Positions 47,880 to 59,324 of a DNA stretch of 64,000 nucleotides are shown piece by piece. The first letter of the stretch is position 1, and each line of letters opens with the position of its first letter. The DNA lies in NCBI GenBank assembly GCA_033961575.1, contig CM066738.1, forward strand, positions 102,449,478 to 102,513,477, given 5' to 3'. The position numbers and the translations under genes are program-made. The notes under the pieces were generated by a model. The model saw only the letters and a program-made list of their open reading frames with translations. It was not told the origin of the DNA and made no database searches. This stretch comes from Aselliscus stoliczkanus. Taxonomy: Eukaryota; Chordata; Mammalia; Chiroptera; Hipposideridae.

Positions 47880-49140
47880 AAATTATTTACTATCTCTGTC
47901 TAGTAGATACTATACTAGGCATTTGGGATATACAGATGATAAAGAGACCTACTGTCTACACTCACAGTTTCAACATTTATTGTGGAGCTAGGTGTGCAAA
48001 AAAAAGATCTGTATCAAGCAAAGCACGTGCAACCGGGAAGTAGATCCAAGACACCTCCATTGGTAGGAAGTGAGCAGGGATGTCCCAACAGAAGAGGAAA
48101 GTGAACTGTTGAAGGAGGAGCCAAAGTTTGCCTATCAGCAAGGGACCAAGCAAATGGGAAAGTGAACGGGGGGGTGGTGCTCCAAGCAGGGAAACAAAAT
48201 CATGTTCAAAGTCAAAGAAGAGTAGAAGAGTGATGTATTTAGGGGACTTCATATGCCAATCACCTTAACAAAGATAGAGCCAATTATGCAGCCAGCCTAT
48301 GAGCAACAACAGCCCACATTTGTGGAAAACTCAGCAGTTTATGTGATCTCATTTAATCCTAACAATTTTGCAACGAAAGCATTATTTGCATTTCACGGAT
48401 GAAGAAACTGAGGTTCAAAGAGTTTAAGTTTATCCAACCTCAATCATTAATTAATAGTGGAGTCAGGATCGAACCAAGCAGATTCTGACATGTAGCCCAT
48501 AGTTCTTCCACTACACCATCATCTCTGCCAGATTTCATTCTGTAGGTGTTGGAAAGCCAGCACAGGTTTACGGAGAAGAGCAACTTGTTCAGGTTTTCCT
48601 TTCAGAGAGAACTGGTTTGAGGAGAGGTGACTTGTAGGTAGGGAGTCCTTCAAGACTATTTTAATGTTTTAATAATCTAGGAAAGAGATGATGAGGATCT
48701 TAATTGGGTAAGTCATTGTAAGGACAGAAAAGGGGGAGTAATTTCCATAAACAATTAGGAATTCGAGTGGACAGAATGACTGACAGGAAAGCATTTCGGG
48801 AGTGTCTCTTGGATTTCTGACTTTACAACTTGGTCAACAGTTGTGTCATTCTCAGAAATAGAGAAAAGTGTGTGTGTGGGGGGGGTGTAGAAAATGTGGG
48901 TGATGAATTTGATTTCTTTATCCAGATTGGCTATGGAACAGGCTAAGGTGTTCAGCAGGCAGTGAATAAGGTGGGGGCTCGAGGCTGAGGTCAGAACTAG
49001 AGATAAAAAACTTAGGAGTCAGTATATGTTTGAAGACATGGGCACGCAGGATATTGCTAGGGAGCATATGACATGTGTGGGGAAAAAGACATATAAGGAC
49101 GGAGAAAAGAGGGAAGTTATTAAAGGAGCCTAAAAGGCTA
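47880..49140 (+). repeat. Ancient dispersed repeat, copy 4, with MIR inside
   Basis: Starts ACTATCTCTGTCTAGTAGATACTATACTAGGC, continues TACAGATGATAAAGAGACC, AAGCAAAGCACG, and after a MIR TAATAATCTAGGAAAGAGATGATGAGG, TCAGCAGGCAGTGAATAAGG, GTCAGTATATGTTTGAAGACATGGGC. Same family order as 34430-35130. Confidence is limited by divergence. Confidence 0.45.
48330..48535 (-). repeat. MIR SINE, reverse strand
   Basis: TGATCTCATTTAATCCTAACAATTTTGCAACG, CGGATGAAGAAACTGAGGTTCAAAGAG, AGTGGAGTCAGGATCGAACCAAGC: the reverse complement MIR/MIRb order. Confidence 0.85.
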
Positions 49141-49239
49141 CCATCAACGTAGAATAGAAAAAGAGGAAAGTGGAGTGGAAGACACAGAAAGAGGACTGAT
49201 TACTAAGAAATAGGGTATGACCATGGTGGAAGAAAGAAG

Positions 49240-49705
49240 TTCCCCAATGATCCCATCTCCTGATATTCAAAGCCCTTGTGTAATTCTCTCCCTTGAGTGT
49301 GGGCTTCATTTGGCATCTTGCTTCTAACAAAAAGAATATGGCAAAAGTGATGGAGGCTAGGTTACAAAATAGACTGCCACTTCTATCTCTTGATGTCTCC
49401 TTTGAATCATTCGGTCTGGTGGAAGCCAGCTGCCATGTCAGGCAGATTGTGGAGACACCCATGTGGTGACATAGCAGGGCCTGTCAGTGGCCATGGAGTG
49501 ATCTTGGGAACAAATACTTCCCCAATAGAGCCTTGAGGTGACTGATGCCGCCACCAACAGCTTAACTCTCACCTCAGCAGAGACTCTGAGAACGAACCTC
49601 TCAGCTAAGCCATTTCTGGCTCCCTGATACATAGAAAGTAAAATAATTATTGCTGTTTTAGGCCACTAAGTTTGAGATAATTTGCTGTGAAGCTATTAAT
49701 AATAC
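49240..49705 (+). mobile_element. MLT1-type MaLR LTR, diverged
   Basis: TGATCCCATCTCCTGATATTCAAAGCCCTTGTGTAATTCTC, AAAGAATATGGCAAAAGTGATGG, GGTGGAAGCCAGCTGCCATGTC, ATCTTGGG, TAGAAAGTAAAATAATTATTGCTGTTTTAGGCCACTAAGTTTGAGATAATTTGCTGTGAAGC. Order fits older MLT1 LTRs. Ends are approximate. Confidence 0.8.
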
Positions 49706-49877
49706 AATCACCCTGATGTAGCTGAGAACAAGAATAAGATAGATAGGACCAAAAGGACCCCTGCTCGTTTTGCAGTCATAATTTATATGTTTTGTTACAC
49801 ATATGTCTGTCAATTTTGAGGGCTCATTCATCACTTTGATAATATATTCTGGCCTGTAAATAGACACATAAGTTCGT

Positions 49878-50100
49878 GCTGAAAAGCAGGGTGGTGGAGT
49901 GGTAGAGGGCATAGGCTCTGGAATCAGAAAAGTTGGGTTCAAATTCCTGTTTCCCTCTTATTCCCTATGCAGCTCTGATGCCCTCATTCTTATGAAGGAT
50001 TCTAATGGCTTCCCCTATACGGTGGCTGGAAAGAATACACGAGTTACTGCATGTGACTCTCTTAAAACAGTTCTTGAAGCACTCAGTCAACATTAACTAT
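49878..50100 (+). repeat. MIR SINE
   Basis: AGTGGTAGAGGGCATAGGCTCTGGAATCAGAAAAGTTGGGTTC, CAGCTCTGATGCC, GTTCTTGAAGCACTCAGTCAACATTAACTATTATTATTGG. The middle is disrupted. Confidence 0.75.
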
Positions 50101-51189
50101 TATTATTGGGAGGCGGGGGGGGGGTATGTGCAGAGAGAACCAGGAAGAGGGAGAGAGAGCCACTTCAATGCACATCTCCACACTGACTAAGTCTTCACCT
50201 CCATCAGTCACTCTTTGTTTTCAATTCTCTCACTTTTTTCCCCCCGAGATACAATTCCCTATTCAATACGTTTACAAACCTGATCTTTTTCTTCCTTGGT
50301 TGAAGTTCATTATCATGTAACTTCCATTCCAGACTTCACCTCAGTCACCTTTAGAACAATCATTGACCCAACCCTCACCCCAAACCTACCCAGCCCATTC
50401 CTCCTCATAACCTTCACCCTATTGACAAGTAGAAAACCACACATCACATTTCTAATACGCAGGAAAGCCCAGAATGACCCCTGTCTTTATTCCATACCTT
50501 TGCCCCCAGGAGGCAGCCTCAAGAGTTTCCTACCTGCCAGAGACACCTGCCTTAGAGATTGTGGCAAAGGGGACTCTTCTTAGATCCCAACTCCTCCCTC
50601 TTCTCCTCTTTACTCTAGGGCACCTCCTACTACGCTTTTCCTTTATTCTCACCTCTGGGGTTAGGGTCACCTGTTCTACAGATTGACTGTTTTCATTGTT
50701 TTGGGTCTCTCTAGATCACTACAGCTGAAGGTCCCTCGACACTTCCCACTGTGGCCCTGTCCTTTCTGAGGCAATCGACTCTCACCTCATTTGTTCAGCA
50801 GGAACCTCACGATGCACCGTTGTTGACAGTTCTTCTGGCTCCTCTCTATGGTGTTTGCTCCCCTTTTCTACTCTCTTCCCTCCCCATCAAGTCTTCTTTT
50901 TTTTTTTTCCCCCCTCTCATTTTCTGTGGCCCCTCATACTATCATCTCGCCTTCTACCTCTAGGTGGCGCCCTTGCATCAGTAAGGGCAAATGGCACCTG
51001 TTGTCCTTTCCTGTTCCGTCTGGACTGCCCTCCAGACAGCTGCAGGTTTTGCCCATCTTCTTCACCGAGACTCAAAGACCAGCTACATAAAGAGATCATT
51101 GCTCTGCCCTTGTTCTCCACACCTGAAAGACTTCCGCTAACAGCATATTTACTGGAATAATTTCTTAAACTGCACCTATAATCTATTTG
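50101..51189. other. Pyrimidine-rich block, no gene recognised
   Basis: C/T-rich stretches create short overlapping frames at 50126-51160, all in different phases, with no motif. A G10 run lies at 50114-50124, a T12 run near 50899. A CTCF-like site is listed separately. Confidence 0.4.
50957..50970 (+). promoter_or_regulatory. CTCF-like binding motif
   Basis: CCTCTAGGTGGCGC matches the 14-base CTCF core CCASYAGRKGGCRS at 13 of 14 positions (third base T for A). It is not within a repeat I recognise. Binding is unproven; orientation is forward. Confidence 0.5.
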
Positions 51190-51365
51190 TCTTTGGACTC
51201 TGGTAAATCAGCTACCCTCTCTAAGCCTCAGTCCTCTTCTGTAGGGATAATGGTAGTAACCATCTTAAATTGTGGCGATGCAATTTAAATTCTATAATGT
51301 ATGCAAATATTAAGTATAGTCCCTGGACCACAGTAAACAAGCAATAAATGCTAGTTATTATCGTC
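51190..51365 (+). repeat. MIR SINE fragment
   Basis: GGTAAATCAGCTACCCTCTCTAAGCCTCAGTCCTCTTCTGTAGGGATAATGG, AAGTATAGTCCCTGGACCACAGTAAACAAGCAATAAATGCTAGTTATTATC. Confidence 0.8.
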
Positions 51366-52604
51366 AGTGTCAACATCATCAGCTCTGTCATATACAAATG
51401 GTAGTCCTTCTTTGATCTTTAGATGAAAAAATTCCTGGGATGTGGTTTCACTGCATCTTTCCTAGGGTACCCTTCTATATCCCCAAATACGTTTTTCTTT
51501 TCCAAAAATATCACCATCCCAGAAGAAGCCCCAATTGCTCAATCCCACTGTTTTATTTCTGGAAAGAATAGCGAGAATTTGTTATGCTAAGTAAAATCTC
51601 AACAAATTTCTTTTAAGAGTCCTGTCCCCTTTACTCCTGTAAGATCACCAAAATAAATCCATTTTCTCTGTTGATCTCAAACTTCTTACTGGGAAGAATT
51701 TGGTTTACTGAAAAATATTTCCCTTGGGTACATCCTAATTAAACTGATAGTCAAGGTGCCCAGCCATGTAATTTCTTGCTGAACAGCTGTTCTCTCATCT
51801 CCTGTAAAAAGAATTCTCACAAAAATGTGCTTTTGACGACACGTTTATGGCGCCCTCATTCTCTTCCACAAACTTTCTAGATTTTCTTTACTTCTCTATT
51901 TATTCTGTTCCTTCCCATCTATAAACTATAGGAAAGACAAAATAGACAAAGCCACCATCAGGATTGCAATTATTCCCTTCCTTTCACTTATTCTGTTAAC
52001 CCTCACCTTCTCCACTCTCATGTAGCTCTTCCATATTTTGCGTCTCTTCTCTTCCAACCTCCCATTGTAATGGACTCCAACCAGGCTAAAAAGTCGTTTT
52101 CAAAAGCCTCTGCTCCACAACAGGAACTCATGCAGATGACTGACCCCAAGTGACTTCAAAAATCAGATCCACCTCTACCTCTAACTGCCTTTGTCTACTT
52201 CTCAGGCCACTTCTGTGATTAATATCTGCAACCTCTTAACCATACCTCTCCCACAGCTAACTACCTGGGAGGTAGTTTGATCTGATGTCCAATTAAGATG
52301 GGAAAATGTAGGAACTTGCCTAAGGTGAGTAGAGACACAGATAAACTCATAAACCCCACACTTTTTCTATAAGAAAAAAAAGAGGACCCCTTCCAAATAT
52401 TCTCAATAGGATGGCTCAGTGCCCACCCACCACAGTCACATGAAAAACATTCCAGTTTCCATTCTTTTGTCCCTCTCCCTTCGGTGTACCCTACACTGAC
52501 AAAGCTTACCACCCCCACCACACCTCCGCCCCACAAGAACAAGCAGCAGACTAATGGTTTCTGTAAATTTGATTTGGTTCACAAATCTACGTATTTACAT
52601 GGAG
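51366..52604. other. Unassigned sequence
   Basis: No gene recognised. T/C-rich 51800-52250 may be old LINE DNA but no family anchor is clear. The minus frame at 52261-52542 has no motif. Confidence 0.4.
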
Positions 52605-52735
52605 AGAGAAAATGGTGTGACTTTGGGAAAGTTCCCTTGACTCACTATACCTCAGTTTCCTCAATAATAAAATGAGAGGGCTGGGATTGACCATCTCTAA
52701 GATCCTTTATATATTCAAAAATTCTGTGATTTCAT
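52605..52735 (+). repeat. MIR SINE fragment
   Basis: TGGTGTGACTTTGGGAAAGTTCCC, CTCAGTTTCCTCAATAATAAAATGAGAGGGCTGGGATTGACCATCTCTAAGATCC. Confidence 0.75.
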
Positions 52736-52849
52736 TATTTTAAGAATAGTACAAATAATATTGAAGAAAATATTTTAACCTCCTTTCCTGACAAAGATGA
52801 TATTGAAAAGCATAGAAACACATGAATATTTATAACTTTTATTAATAAT

Positions 52850-53100
52850 GGTGGTTAACCTTTAATGTATGCTTACTAGGTGCCAGATGGTGCTAAACGA
52901 CTGACATGGATTATCTCATTTAATCCTCATAAAAACCCTGTGAAGTAGGATGTACTATTTATACCCACTTTATAGATGAGGAAATGTGAACACAAGGTTA
53001 AATCACTTGCTCAAGGTCACTGGCAGGCAGCCAAAGTTCAAGCTCAGCCCATGAGACTCCAGGGACAGCTTTCTTGGCCCCTAGACTCCGCTTTCACTTT
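52850..53100 (-). repeat. MIR SINE, reverse strand
   Basis: CTAGGTGCCAGATGGTGC, ATTATCTCATTTAATCCTCATAAAAACCCTGTGAAGTAGG, TAGATGAGGAAATGTGAACACAAGG, CTTGCTCAAGGTCACTGGCAGG: reverse MIR, well preserved. Confidence 0.9.
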
Positions 53101-54334
53101 CTTATGCTTTTCAATGAGAGAAAAATATGTAATTAGTAGCTATTAATTTTCCACTATTATACAGCACTAATCCTGTAATTTAAATCTTCTACAAGCTTGC
53201 CTTTCATAGGTTATCAATACGCGTTTTTAGAACTGTTTCTTGTAATTATTTGTTGCCATAAGGATTTCAGAATAATGTCAAGAATAACAAATAGTTTTTA
53301 CTTACAAAGAGACTTGCAAATTGAGTTCCCTTCATCTGCAAAACCTCTCTCCATAAAATTAGTCATCCTACTTTATACTTTATTTTTAGGCTGCTTCACG
53401 TTCTCTTAACATTTGGTATAGCTGAATATCAAAAACTGCAACAATTCTATCTGCATATCAGGACTCACTTATCAGAGTCTCATGTTCAAAAATTAATTTA
53501 TAGTCCATGCTCATTTTAGGAATTAGTGTATTTTTAAGTAACACATACCTTGCCCTTCTTTTAAAGGCTTTGTTATGAATAAGGAGTGATCATTATGCAT
53601 GTGTGCCATGCTGAGTGTGTTTGGGAGTTTAGCAGGGAATGTATTTCAAACATTTGTCTGCCATTTACTCTATTCTTTGATAAAGCATCAAAAACTAAAG
53701 AATAGGCCAAACCTGTATGTTGCTAAAACACAGAAATTCCTACTCAGTTACTGACAGCTAAGATTTTTTTTATATGAAGACACAACATTTAATATTATTA
53801 ATCATTTTTGAATTATGAAATCATCTCACATGGTACCTGTAATACAAATAACAATAATGCAAGTAAAAAGAGAACTTATTTAAACACATTCCTCCAAAAG
53901 ATATGCCACTTTACAGTGCACTACAAAAATTTTTAAATATTGTTTTGTTTCAGTAAAGCAAATTGGGTGACTCAATAAGGTTATAAACACGCTTTCTGAT
54001 TTTTGTGCCTTCATGCTGTGTTTCACAACTCTTGAGATGCTGGTATCCTATCGAGAAGTACTGTCTAAGGGACTGCATACGGAGCTTAATTTAAAACCAT
54101 CGGCCTCCTCACTGCACACAGTATGACATAATCAAAGAACATACACTCTGCCTTCACACCACTAACGCAGTCGTATACATTATATTCCGGCCAAGATTTG
54201 GAATTTTATAACAAAACTTATTTGTATAATTTAAACGGGGACATCACACAACCATAGCTCATGTAGTTTGGGGTATTATGGACCCTAACCTATAATAATA
54301 AAATCCAAAATAGTAAGCCTGTTGGTTATCCTTC
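53101..54334. other. AT-rich unassigned sequence
   Basis: No gene or named repeat recognised. The frame at 53197-53409 (70 codons) has no motif. Confidence 0.4.
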
Positions 54335-54798
54335 TGTATTGGTTTTCTATTACTTCTGTAACAGATGACCACAAATTTAATGGCTCAAAACAGCCCTAAT
54401 TCATTGTCTTATAGTTTTGGAGGTCACTGGGATAAAATCGGGGTATTGGGAGAGCTGTGTTCCCCTGTAGAGTCTCCCGGGGAGAATTTTCCTGGCCTGT
54501 TCCATTTCCTACAGTCTGTTCTGATTCCTTGGCTCACGACCCCTCCTGCCATCTTCAAACCCAGTAATGGCCAGTAGGGTCCTCAACAGGGCTGCCTCTG
54601 CCTCTTGTCTCCCTTTTCCAATTTTAAGGACCCTTGTGACTCTATTGATCCCACTCTGATGATCCAAGGTAATCCCCCTAGTAGAATGTCAGCTGATGAG
54701 CACCCCAAATGCCCCTTTGCCTTGTAACCTAACATAGTCTCAGGCTCTGGGGATTAGGATGTGGACATCTTTGGGGGACCATTATTCTGTCCACCACA
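54335..54798 (-). mobile_element. MLT1-type MaLR LTR, 464 bp
   Basis: On the + strand it starts TGTATTGGTTTTCTATTACTTCTGTAACAGATGACCAC and ends GGACATCTTTGGGGGACCATTATTCTGTCCACCACA, so the element reads on the minus strand. Landmarks AATGGCTCAAAACAG, GTTTTGGAGGTCACTGGG, TTAAGGACCCTTGTGACTC, CAGCTGATGAGCACC and AGGCTCTGGGGATTAGGATGTGG are in order. A 5-bp near duplication flanks it (CCTTC 54330-54334, CCTTT 54799-54803). Confidence 0.9.
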
Positions 54799-54803
54799 CC
54801 TTT

Positions 54804-55124
54804 TCCATGATTAAAAGGAACCCTTGATAAAATGTCCTGAAGTTCACATGAGAAGTTTTTCTCAGACCTCAGAGGAGATATGTTCTAGCCATGAGATTTT
54901 CCAGCTCTGTCCACCATGGACTTCACCAAAATTTTTCATCTTCTCACATTTCTATAATCAGAAGTCACCTTCAACTCAAGACATGCTCTTTATTCCCAAA
55001 GCCAATGAATAAGACACATAAGAGAATTTTTGTAGTTGGCCTAGCAAAGTCCAACACTAGGCAGGATCCATATTTTGCAATTCCCCATTTTCTCTGAGGC
55101 CCCACACCCTTTGTTTTCTATTCC
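54804..55124. other. Unassigned sequence
   Basis: No gene recognised. Two overlapping short frames at 54824-55097 are in different phases. Confidence 0.4.
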
Positions 55125-55222
55125 ATTCCGCAAACAATTATCTAGTGCCAAGACGATACCTGGCACTGTGCTAGGTGCTGCAATACCAAGAAAACAATAC
55201 AAACCCTGCTCTTGAGGAGCTC
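55125..55222 (+). repeat. Ancient dispersed repeat, head fragment
   Basis: CGCAAACAATTATCTAGTGCCAAG, CCTGGCACTGTGCTAGGTGCTGCAATACC, CTGCTCTTGAGGAGCTCACTG: the head of the 34430 family. Confidence 0.55.
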
Positions 55223-55323
55223 ACTGTGTGTATACTGCATGTGCAAGCATGTGTGTGCATATGCAAGTGTGCATGTGTGTGCACGTGTATTTGTGTGCAT
55301 GTGTGCACCTCTGTGTGTGTACT
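55223..55323. repeat. (GT)/(GCATGT)-rich alternating tract
   Basis: One hundred bases of mixed TG, TGCATG and TGTGCACG steps, almost all alternating purine-pyrimidine. Confidence 0.9.
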
Positions 55324-55427
55324 TTTTTTTTTTTGAGGGCAGTGTCACTGGCCCTCACATGTGGGACCGAACCGGGGCCGCTGGCTTCCCAGGCCAGCGC
55401 CGAACCACCGCGCCACTTGGCCGGCCC
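55324..55427 (-). mobile_element. SINE A, short form, young
   Basis: Reverse-strand copy with most CpGs kept: GAACCGGGGCCGCTGGC, CCAGCGCCGAACCACCGCGCCACTTGGCCGGCCC. Target duplication TCTGTGTGTGTACT (55310-55323) matches TCTGTGTGTGCACT (55428-55441) with one mismatch. Confidence 0.92.
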
Positions 55428-55471
55428 TCTGTGTGTGCACTTTTGTGTATTCATGCATGCGCATGAGTGAT

Positions 55472-55491
55472 AAAAAGAGAGAGAGAGAGAG
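55472..55491. repeat. (GA)n simple repeat
   Basis: AAAAGAGAGAGAGAGAGAG. Confidence 0.9.
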
Positions 55492-55719
55492 TTGCTGAGA
55501 CAGCAGCATCTAGGACAAGCAGAAAAAGACATTATTTCAATGTAATGCGGACATACACACTGATACTTTTCTTTCTCTACTCGCCTTTCGGGGCCTGGGC
55601 CACATTCCTGGTTCAGGCTATTTTCACATCTCGATTCAGCGGCTGCAGGTCTCCCAGCTGGGCCCCATGCCTGCAGCCTCCCACCTCTGAAACGTTCCAC
55701 ACTCAAATATAAACACAGC

Positions 55720-56240
55720 TGTAGTTGTGTCACTCCCTGGCTCAAAAGCAACACCTTCACCAGCGGTGGAATAACATATCCATTTCTCTACCTGGTACCC
55801 ATGGCCCTCTGGGCTCCCTACCTTCCTCGCATTGTCTCCTTTTAATGTCATGTGTACTTGGGCTGATTGTAATCACATCAGTCCCTCAACATCATGCTGC
55901 GCTCTCCCACATCTCTACCTCTGACCCCTGATGGTCACTCTGCCCTTTCCCCCATATCCAAATAGTATCCGTTCCCCAGGACCCAGACCCATCATCCCGC
56001 CTTCCACAGAACAATCTCCTGCCCCTTTGCCCCTGGGAATAGCCTCTCTCAGCTCAAGGCTCCCACAGCATTGCACTTTTTGATCTTTTCACAGAAACTG
56101 TCCATTGCTGCCTTAGATTCTTTACTTTGCTAACTAGTGAGGCCTGTCTCCCAGATTATAAACCCCTTTAGAGCAGTCACTGGCTTTAGTTCTCTTTGAA
56201 ACACCTACAATAACCACATAGCATAGCCTGTAGCAAGGAC
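55720..56240 (+). repeat. L2 LINE 3' part
   Basis: Blocks in L2 order: GTGTCACTCCCTGGCTCAAAAGC, CCATGGCCCTCTGGGCTCCC, CACAGCATTGCACTTTTTGATC, GTGAGGCCTGTCTCCCAGATTATAAACCCCTTTAGAGCAG, CTACAATAACCACATAGCATAGCC. Confidence 0.75.
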
Positions 56241-57414
56241 AGTGCATTCAAGTTTGTCAGATTCTCTGACTCGATCAGCAGCACCAACTTCCAGAATTTG
56301 TCACAAGCACTGAATGTTAGTTTCTACGGCTAGCTCTTTTTGGAGAACAGTGTGTGTGGGAGGGGGGTGTGCAGGGAGGGGATAGTTTTCTCTACTGTAT
56401 TCGCAAACACAGTAAAACAGAAATTCATAGACATCAACAGCGAGGGAACCAATTTCTTCTGAGAATGACTGAAAGGCACTGATTAACCCACAAATTCAAA
56501 GGACGGAATGAATGTACACGTTACACAAAAACAAAAGCACGGTAATGGAACTACACATAGCCTTAGTAAAATCCGACTTGTGCATCGATGCTACAGAAAA
56601 TACAGAACCTAGAGATCCACAGAAGTCCTGCTTTTGTGAATGTGTGTGATATATATTTTTAACCAAAACAACTGTTCCATTATGAATATTAATGGTAAAG
56701 ACAAGCTATGAAGCCACAAAGTGTTTATAGTATGTCGCTGTCATCAGTTCTACTAAATAATTATCATTAGAAATCCAAAAAGATCTTGAATGGATAATAC
56801 TGAATATCTAGATCACGAAATTGCATTACAAGTGTATTAGCTGACTCAGGAGACTAATTATAACGAGGTATTGAGCTGCTTATTGCTCATCTCAATTGTA
56901 AAACCATAAACCACATTATATGGACAGGGACTGCCAATCAGGGTCAGCATGAAGCAGTGACATTAGCTTTGAACAAGGGTCAGGAGCTCCAGTTCTGCCA
57001 TTAACTTGGTGACCTTGGGGTCTCTTAATAAAGATCATCCCATAGGACAAAAGCAGATCTCTCCCCAGAGGAACACAGCTATGCTAGCGGCTGACGCTGC
57101 CCATCCACAGAAAACAATCTTAAACTGCAGAAAAACTGTGCATACACACACACACATGCACATACGTGCATACACACTTACTCACCTTTCTCAGGCTAAC
57201 ACCTTCTTGCTTAATGGGCCAGTTTAGTATTAACTATTAACCAGAGGATTATTATTTGAGCAAATGTTATTCACCCATGTCCTAAATAACAGTAGCTGAC
57301 ATAAAAATTATCAAACTGCTTTCTCACTCATAGAATTTATCAGCCAGAGGTCAAGGTGAAAATGATTATATTTATTCCTAAGTCTACTTTTGAACAGTAA
57401 TAATAATAATAATA
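56241..57414. other. Unique-looking DNA, possible conserved noncoding element
   Basis: 56440-56960 has no recognised repeat. Features: CTAATTATAACGAGGTATTGAGC, ATGAATATTAATGG and CTCATCTCAATTGTAAAACCATAAACC. A (CA)-rich stretch lies at 57146-57180, an (AAT)n at 57398-57413. No gene recognised. Confidence 0.3.
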
Positions 57415-57500
57415 TCATTACATGGTGTTTCTAAATTTCCAAAGCACCTGCCAACTATTTCATTTAATCCTAGTAGCCCAGTAAAGGGACACATTTTTGG
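57415..57500 (-). repeat. MIR fragment, reverse strand, weak
   Basis: ACATGGTGTTTCTAAATTTCC, CAACTATTTCATTTAATCCTAGTAGCCC. Short and diverged. Confidence 0.4.
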
Positions 57501-57794
57501 AACTGCAGAAGTGATGTTAGTGGGCTTTCTGAGTGCCCTCCATCAAGCTAAAGTTGGGGATACAAAAATGATTAAAAGAGGGTCCTCAATTCAGGTTGCT
57601 TTTGGTTGATGGTAGGAACAGCACATTGTGTCCTAATTATTTCTTTATGCATCTGAGAAATCCTAGAGGAGCACCAAGGAAGGGATTGTATTTCTACTGG
57701 AGACAGAAGTGTATGTGGGGGGTGGGGTGTCAGAGGGAGAAGTTAAAGATGGCTTCCCTGAGAAGGTGACTTTGTCACTGAATTAAAGTCCCTG
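57501..57794. other. Unassigned sequence
   Basis: Includes CTGGAGACAGAAGTG and a G-rich stretch near 57715-57733. Nothing named. Confidence 0.4.
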
Positions 57795-57975
57795 TTCTAT
57801 CTGTACCTAGGAGGAGCTCTGAGTGTTACTGAATCTCTGTGACCCTGACATTCCTCATCAATTAAATATGGATAACAATGCTGATTCCTAGGGCTACTGG
57901 AGGGTAGAACAAGAGAGCATAGGGGGAGCAATGTGTAAGTGGCAAAGCACCGAGTAAATATGGCATCTTTATTAT
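57795..57975 (+). repeat. MIR SINE fragment
   Basis: CTGAATCTCTGTGACCCTGACATTCCTCATCAATTAAATATGG, GGCTACTGGAGGGTAG, AAGTGGCAAAGCACCGAGTAAATATGGCATC in MIR order. Confidence 0.7.
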
Positions 57976-58846
57976 TTGCACTTACAGAGGCGCTGACTTG
58001 GTTTTCTCCAAAGGTCATAGATTGCCCCACACCCCTATCCAGGGCCATGGCCCACCTCAGAATCTGGCAGTCCCCTACCTCACCCCACCTCACCTCACCC
58101 CAATGCCGGCTGCAACTCTGGAACACATATATAAAGCACCAGTCCTAATATCATTTCATGGGCCCTTGAATCATGTTAACCTATTCATACATATAAACGT
58201 CCCAACATCTGAAGACTTTTCTGTGAAATGTTGCCTGTAAATCCTAAGAGGATACTCGCCATAAAAGAAGCATTATAAGGGAGGGACTGTGATGGGAAAC
58301 GTCTTAAATATTTAATACAAGGATAAAACACTATATCCTTTTTTTTTTTATGAAGGGTTTCTAAACTACCCAAACTTTCAGAGAATAAAATATGCAAGAT
58401 CCTCAACTATTTTGAGTGATTTAACTGGGAACTTCAGTAGAAAATATTTCAATAGAAATGTGCCCTGCCTTTAGTAGGTACTCAACAACTGCTGAATTCA
58501 GAGACTTCACCTGACCATTTTTACCCTTAAAATTGGAATACTAAAATTTCTCCCCTCATGTGATATCTATAAATCTTTCTTTAAGCCAATCTATTACAGT
58601 CCACTGTACAGTTCTTCAAAGATAAAATTTCATTTAAATGTGATGTCATATATATATGTCATATATATGTTATATTGTGATGATGTCATATAGATATATA
58701 GATATAGATATATAAATTGTTCCTTCCTTATTGATAGTAAATAAGTCTGAAAAATCTTAAGTAGGAAAGTATATTTATTATGTATGATGTGTCAGAGATG
58801 CAAATATTCAGACCTTCATGGGAAATTCTCAAATACATACATCTAT
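57976..58846. other. Unassigned sequence with simple repeats
   Basis: A (CACCT)n-like run at 58077-58102 (CTCACCCCACCTCACCTCACCCC), a T-run at 58339-58349 and an AT-rich (ATAT/ATAG) tract at 58647-58718. No gene; 109-codon minus frame at 57797-58126 lies on a MIR and simple repeat. Confidence 0.5.
58647..58718. repeat. (AT/ATAG)n simple repeat
   Basis: CATATATATATGTCATATATATG ... TAGATATATAGATATAGATATATA. Confidence 0.9.
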
Positions 58847-58847
58847 C

Positions 58848-59202
58848 TGTATTAGTCAGGGTTCTCCAGAGAAACAGAACTAATGGGTGATTGATAGATA
58901 ATAAGGAGTTGGCTTATGTAATTATTGAGGCTGACAAGTCCAAAATCTGCAGAGCTGATGTCGCAGCTCTAAGGCATCAGGCAGGAGAATTTTCTCTTAC
59001 TCAGGAGAGGGCTGGCCTCTATGTGCTATTCAGACCTTCAACTAATTAGATGAGGCCCACCCTCATTGGGAAGAACAATCTGCTTTACTTAGTCTACCAA
59101 TTTAAATGTTAACCTCATTCAGAAACACCCAGGATAATGTTTGACCAGGTATGCAAAAGCACCCTTTGGCCCAATCATGTTGACACAACATTAATCATAC
59201 CA
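58848..59202 (-). mobile_element. LTR-like old repeat, reverse strand
   Basis: TGTATTAGTCAGGGTTCTCCAGAGAAACAGAACTAATGG, ATTATTGAGGCTGACAAGTCC, CAATTTAAATGTTAACCTC, CAGAAACACCCAGGATAATG and CAATCATGTTGACACAACATTAATCATACCA are the ordered landmarks of a common mammalian LTR-type repeat on the opposite strand. Family name not assigned. Confidence 0.75.
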
Positions 59203-59324
59203 TCCCTCCCAAAACAAATCATTTCTCTTCTCTAAATTTCAATAAGAAATTAATCCTCAAGGACAAGTCACTTCAACAAAACACCAAGAGAGTGGTTCTC
59301 TTTTTGGATAAGGAAGCAATCTAG
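59203..59324. other. Unassigned sequence
   Basis: Short AT-rich link between repeats; nothing seen. Confidence 0.4.

Noticed and set aside
50381..50440. Mitochondrial-like C/A-rich run, possible NUMT
   Set aside because: No extended similarity to mitochondrial gene order; short composition match only.
50126..51160. Run of short + strand frames suggesting a broken gene
   Set aside because: Each is in a different phase in C/T-rich DNA; no shared homology pattern.
55221..55760. 179-codon minus-strand frame
   Set aside because: It runs through a SINE, a TG tract and a GA repeat, so its sequence is repeat-derived.
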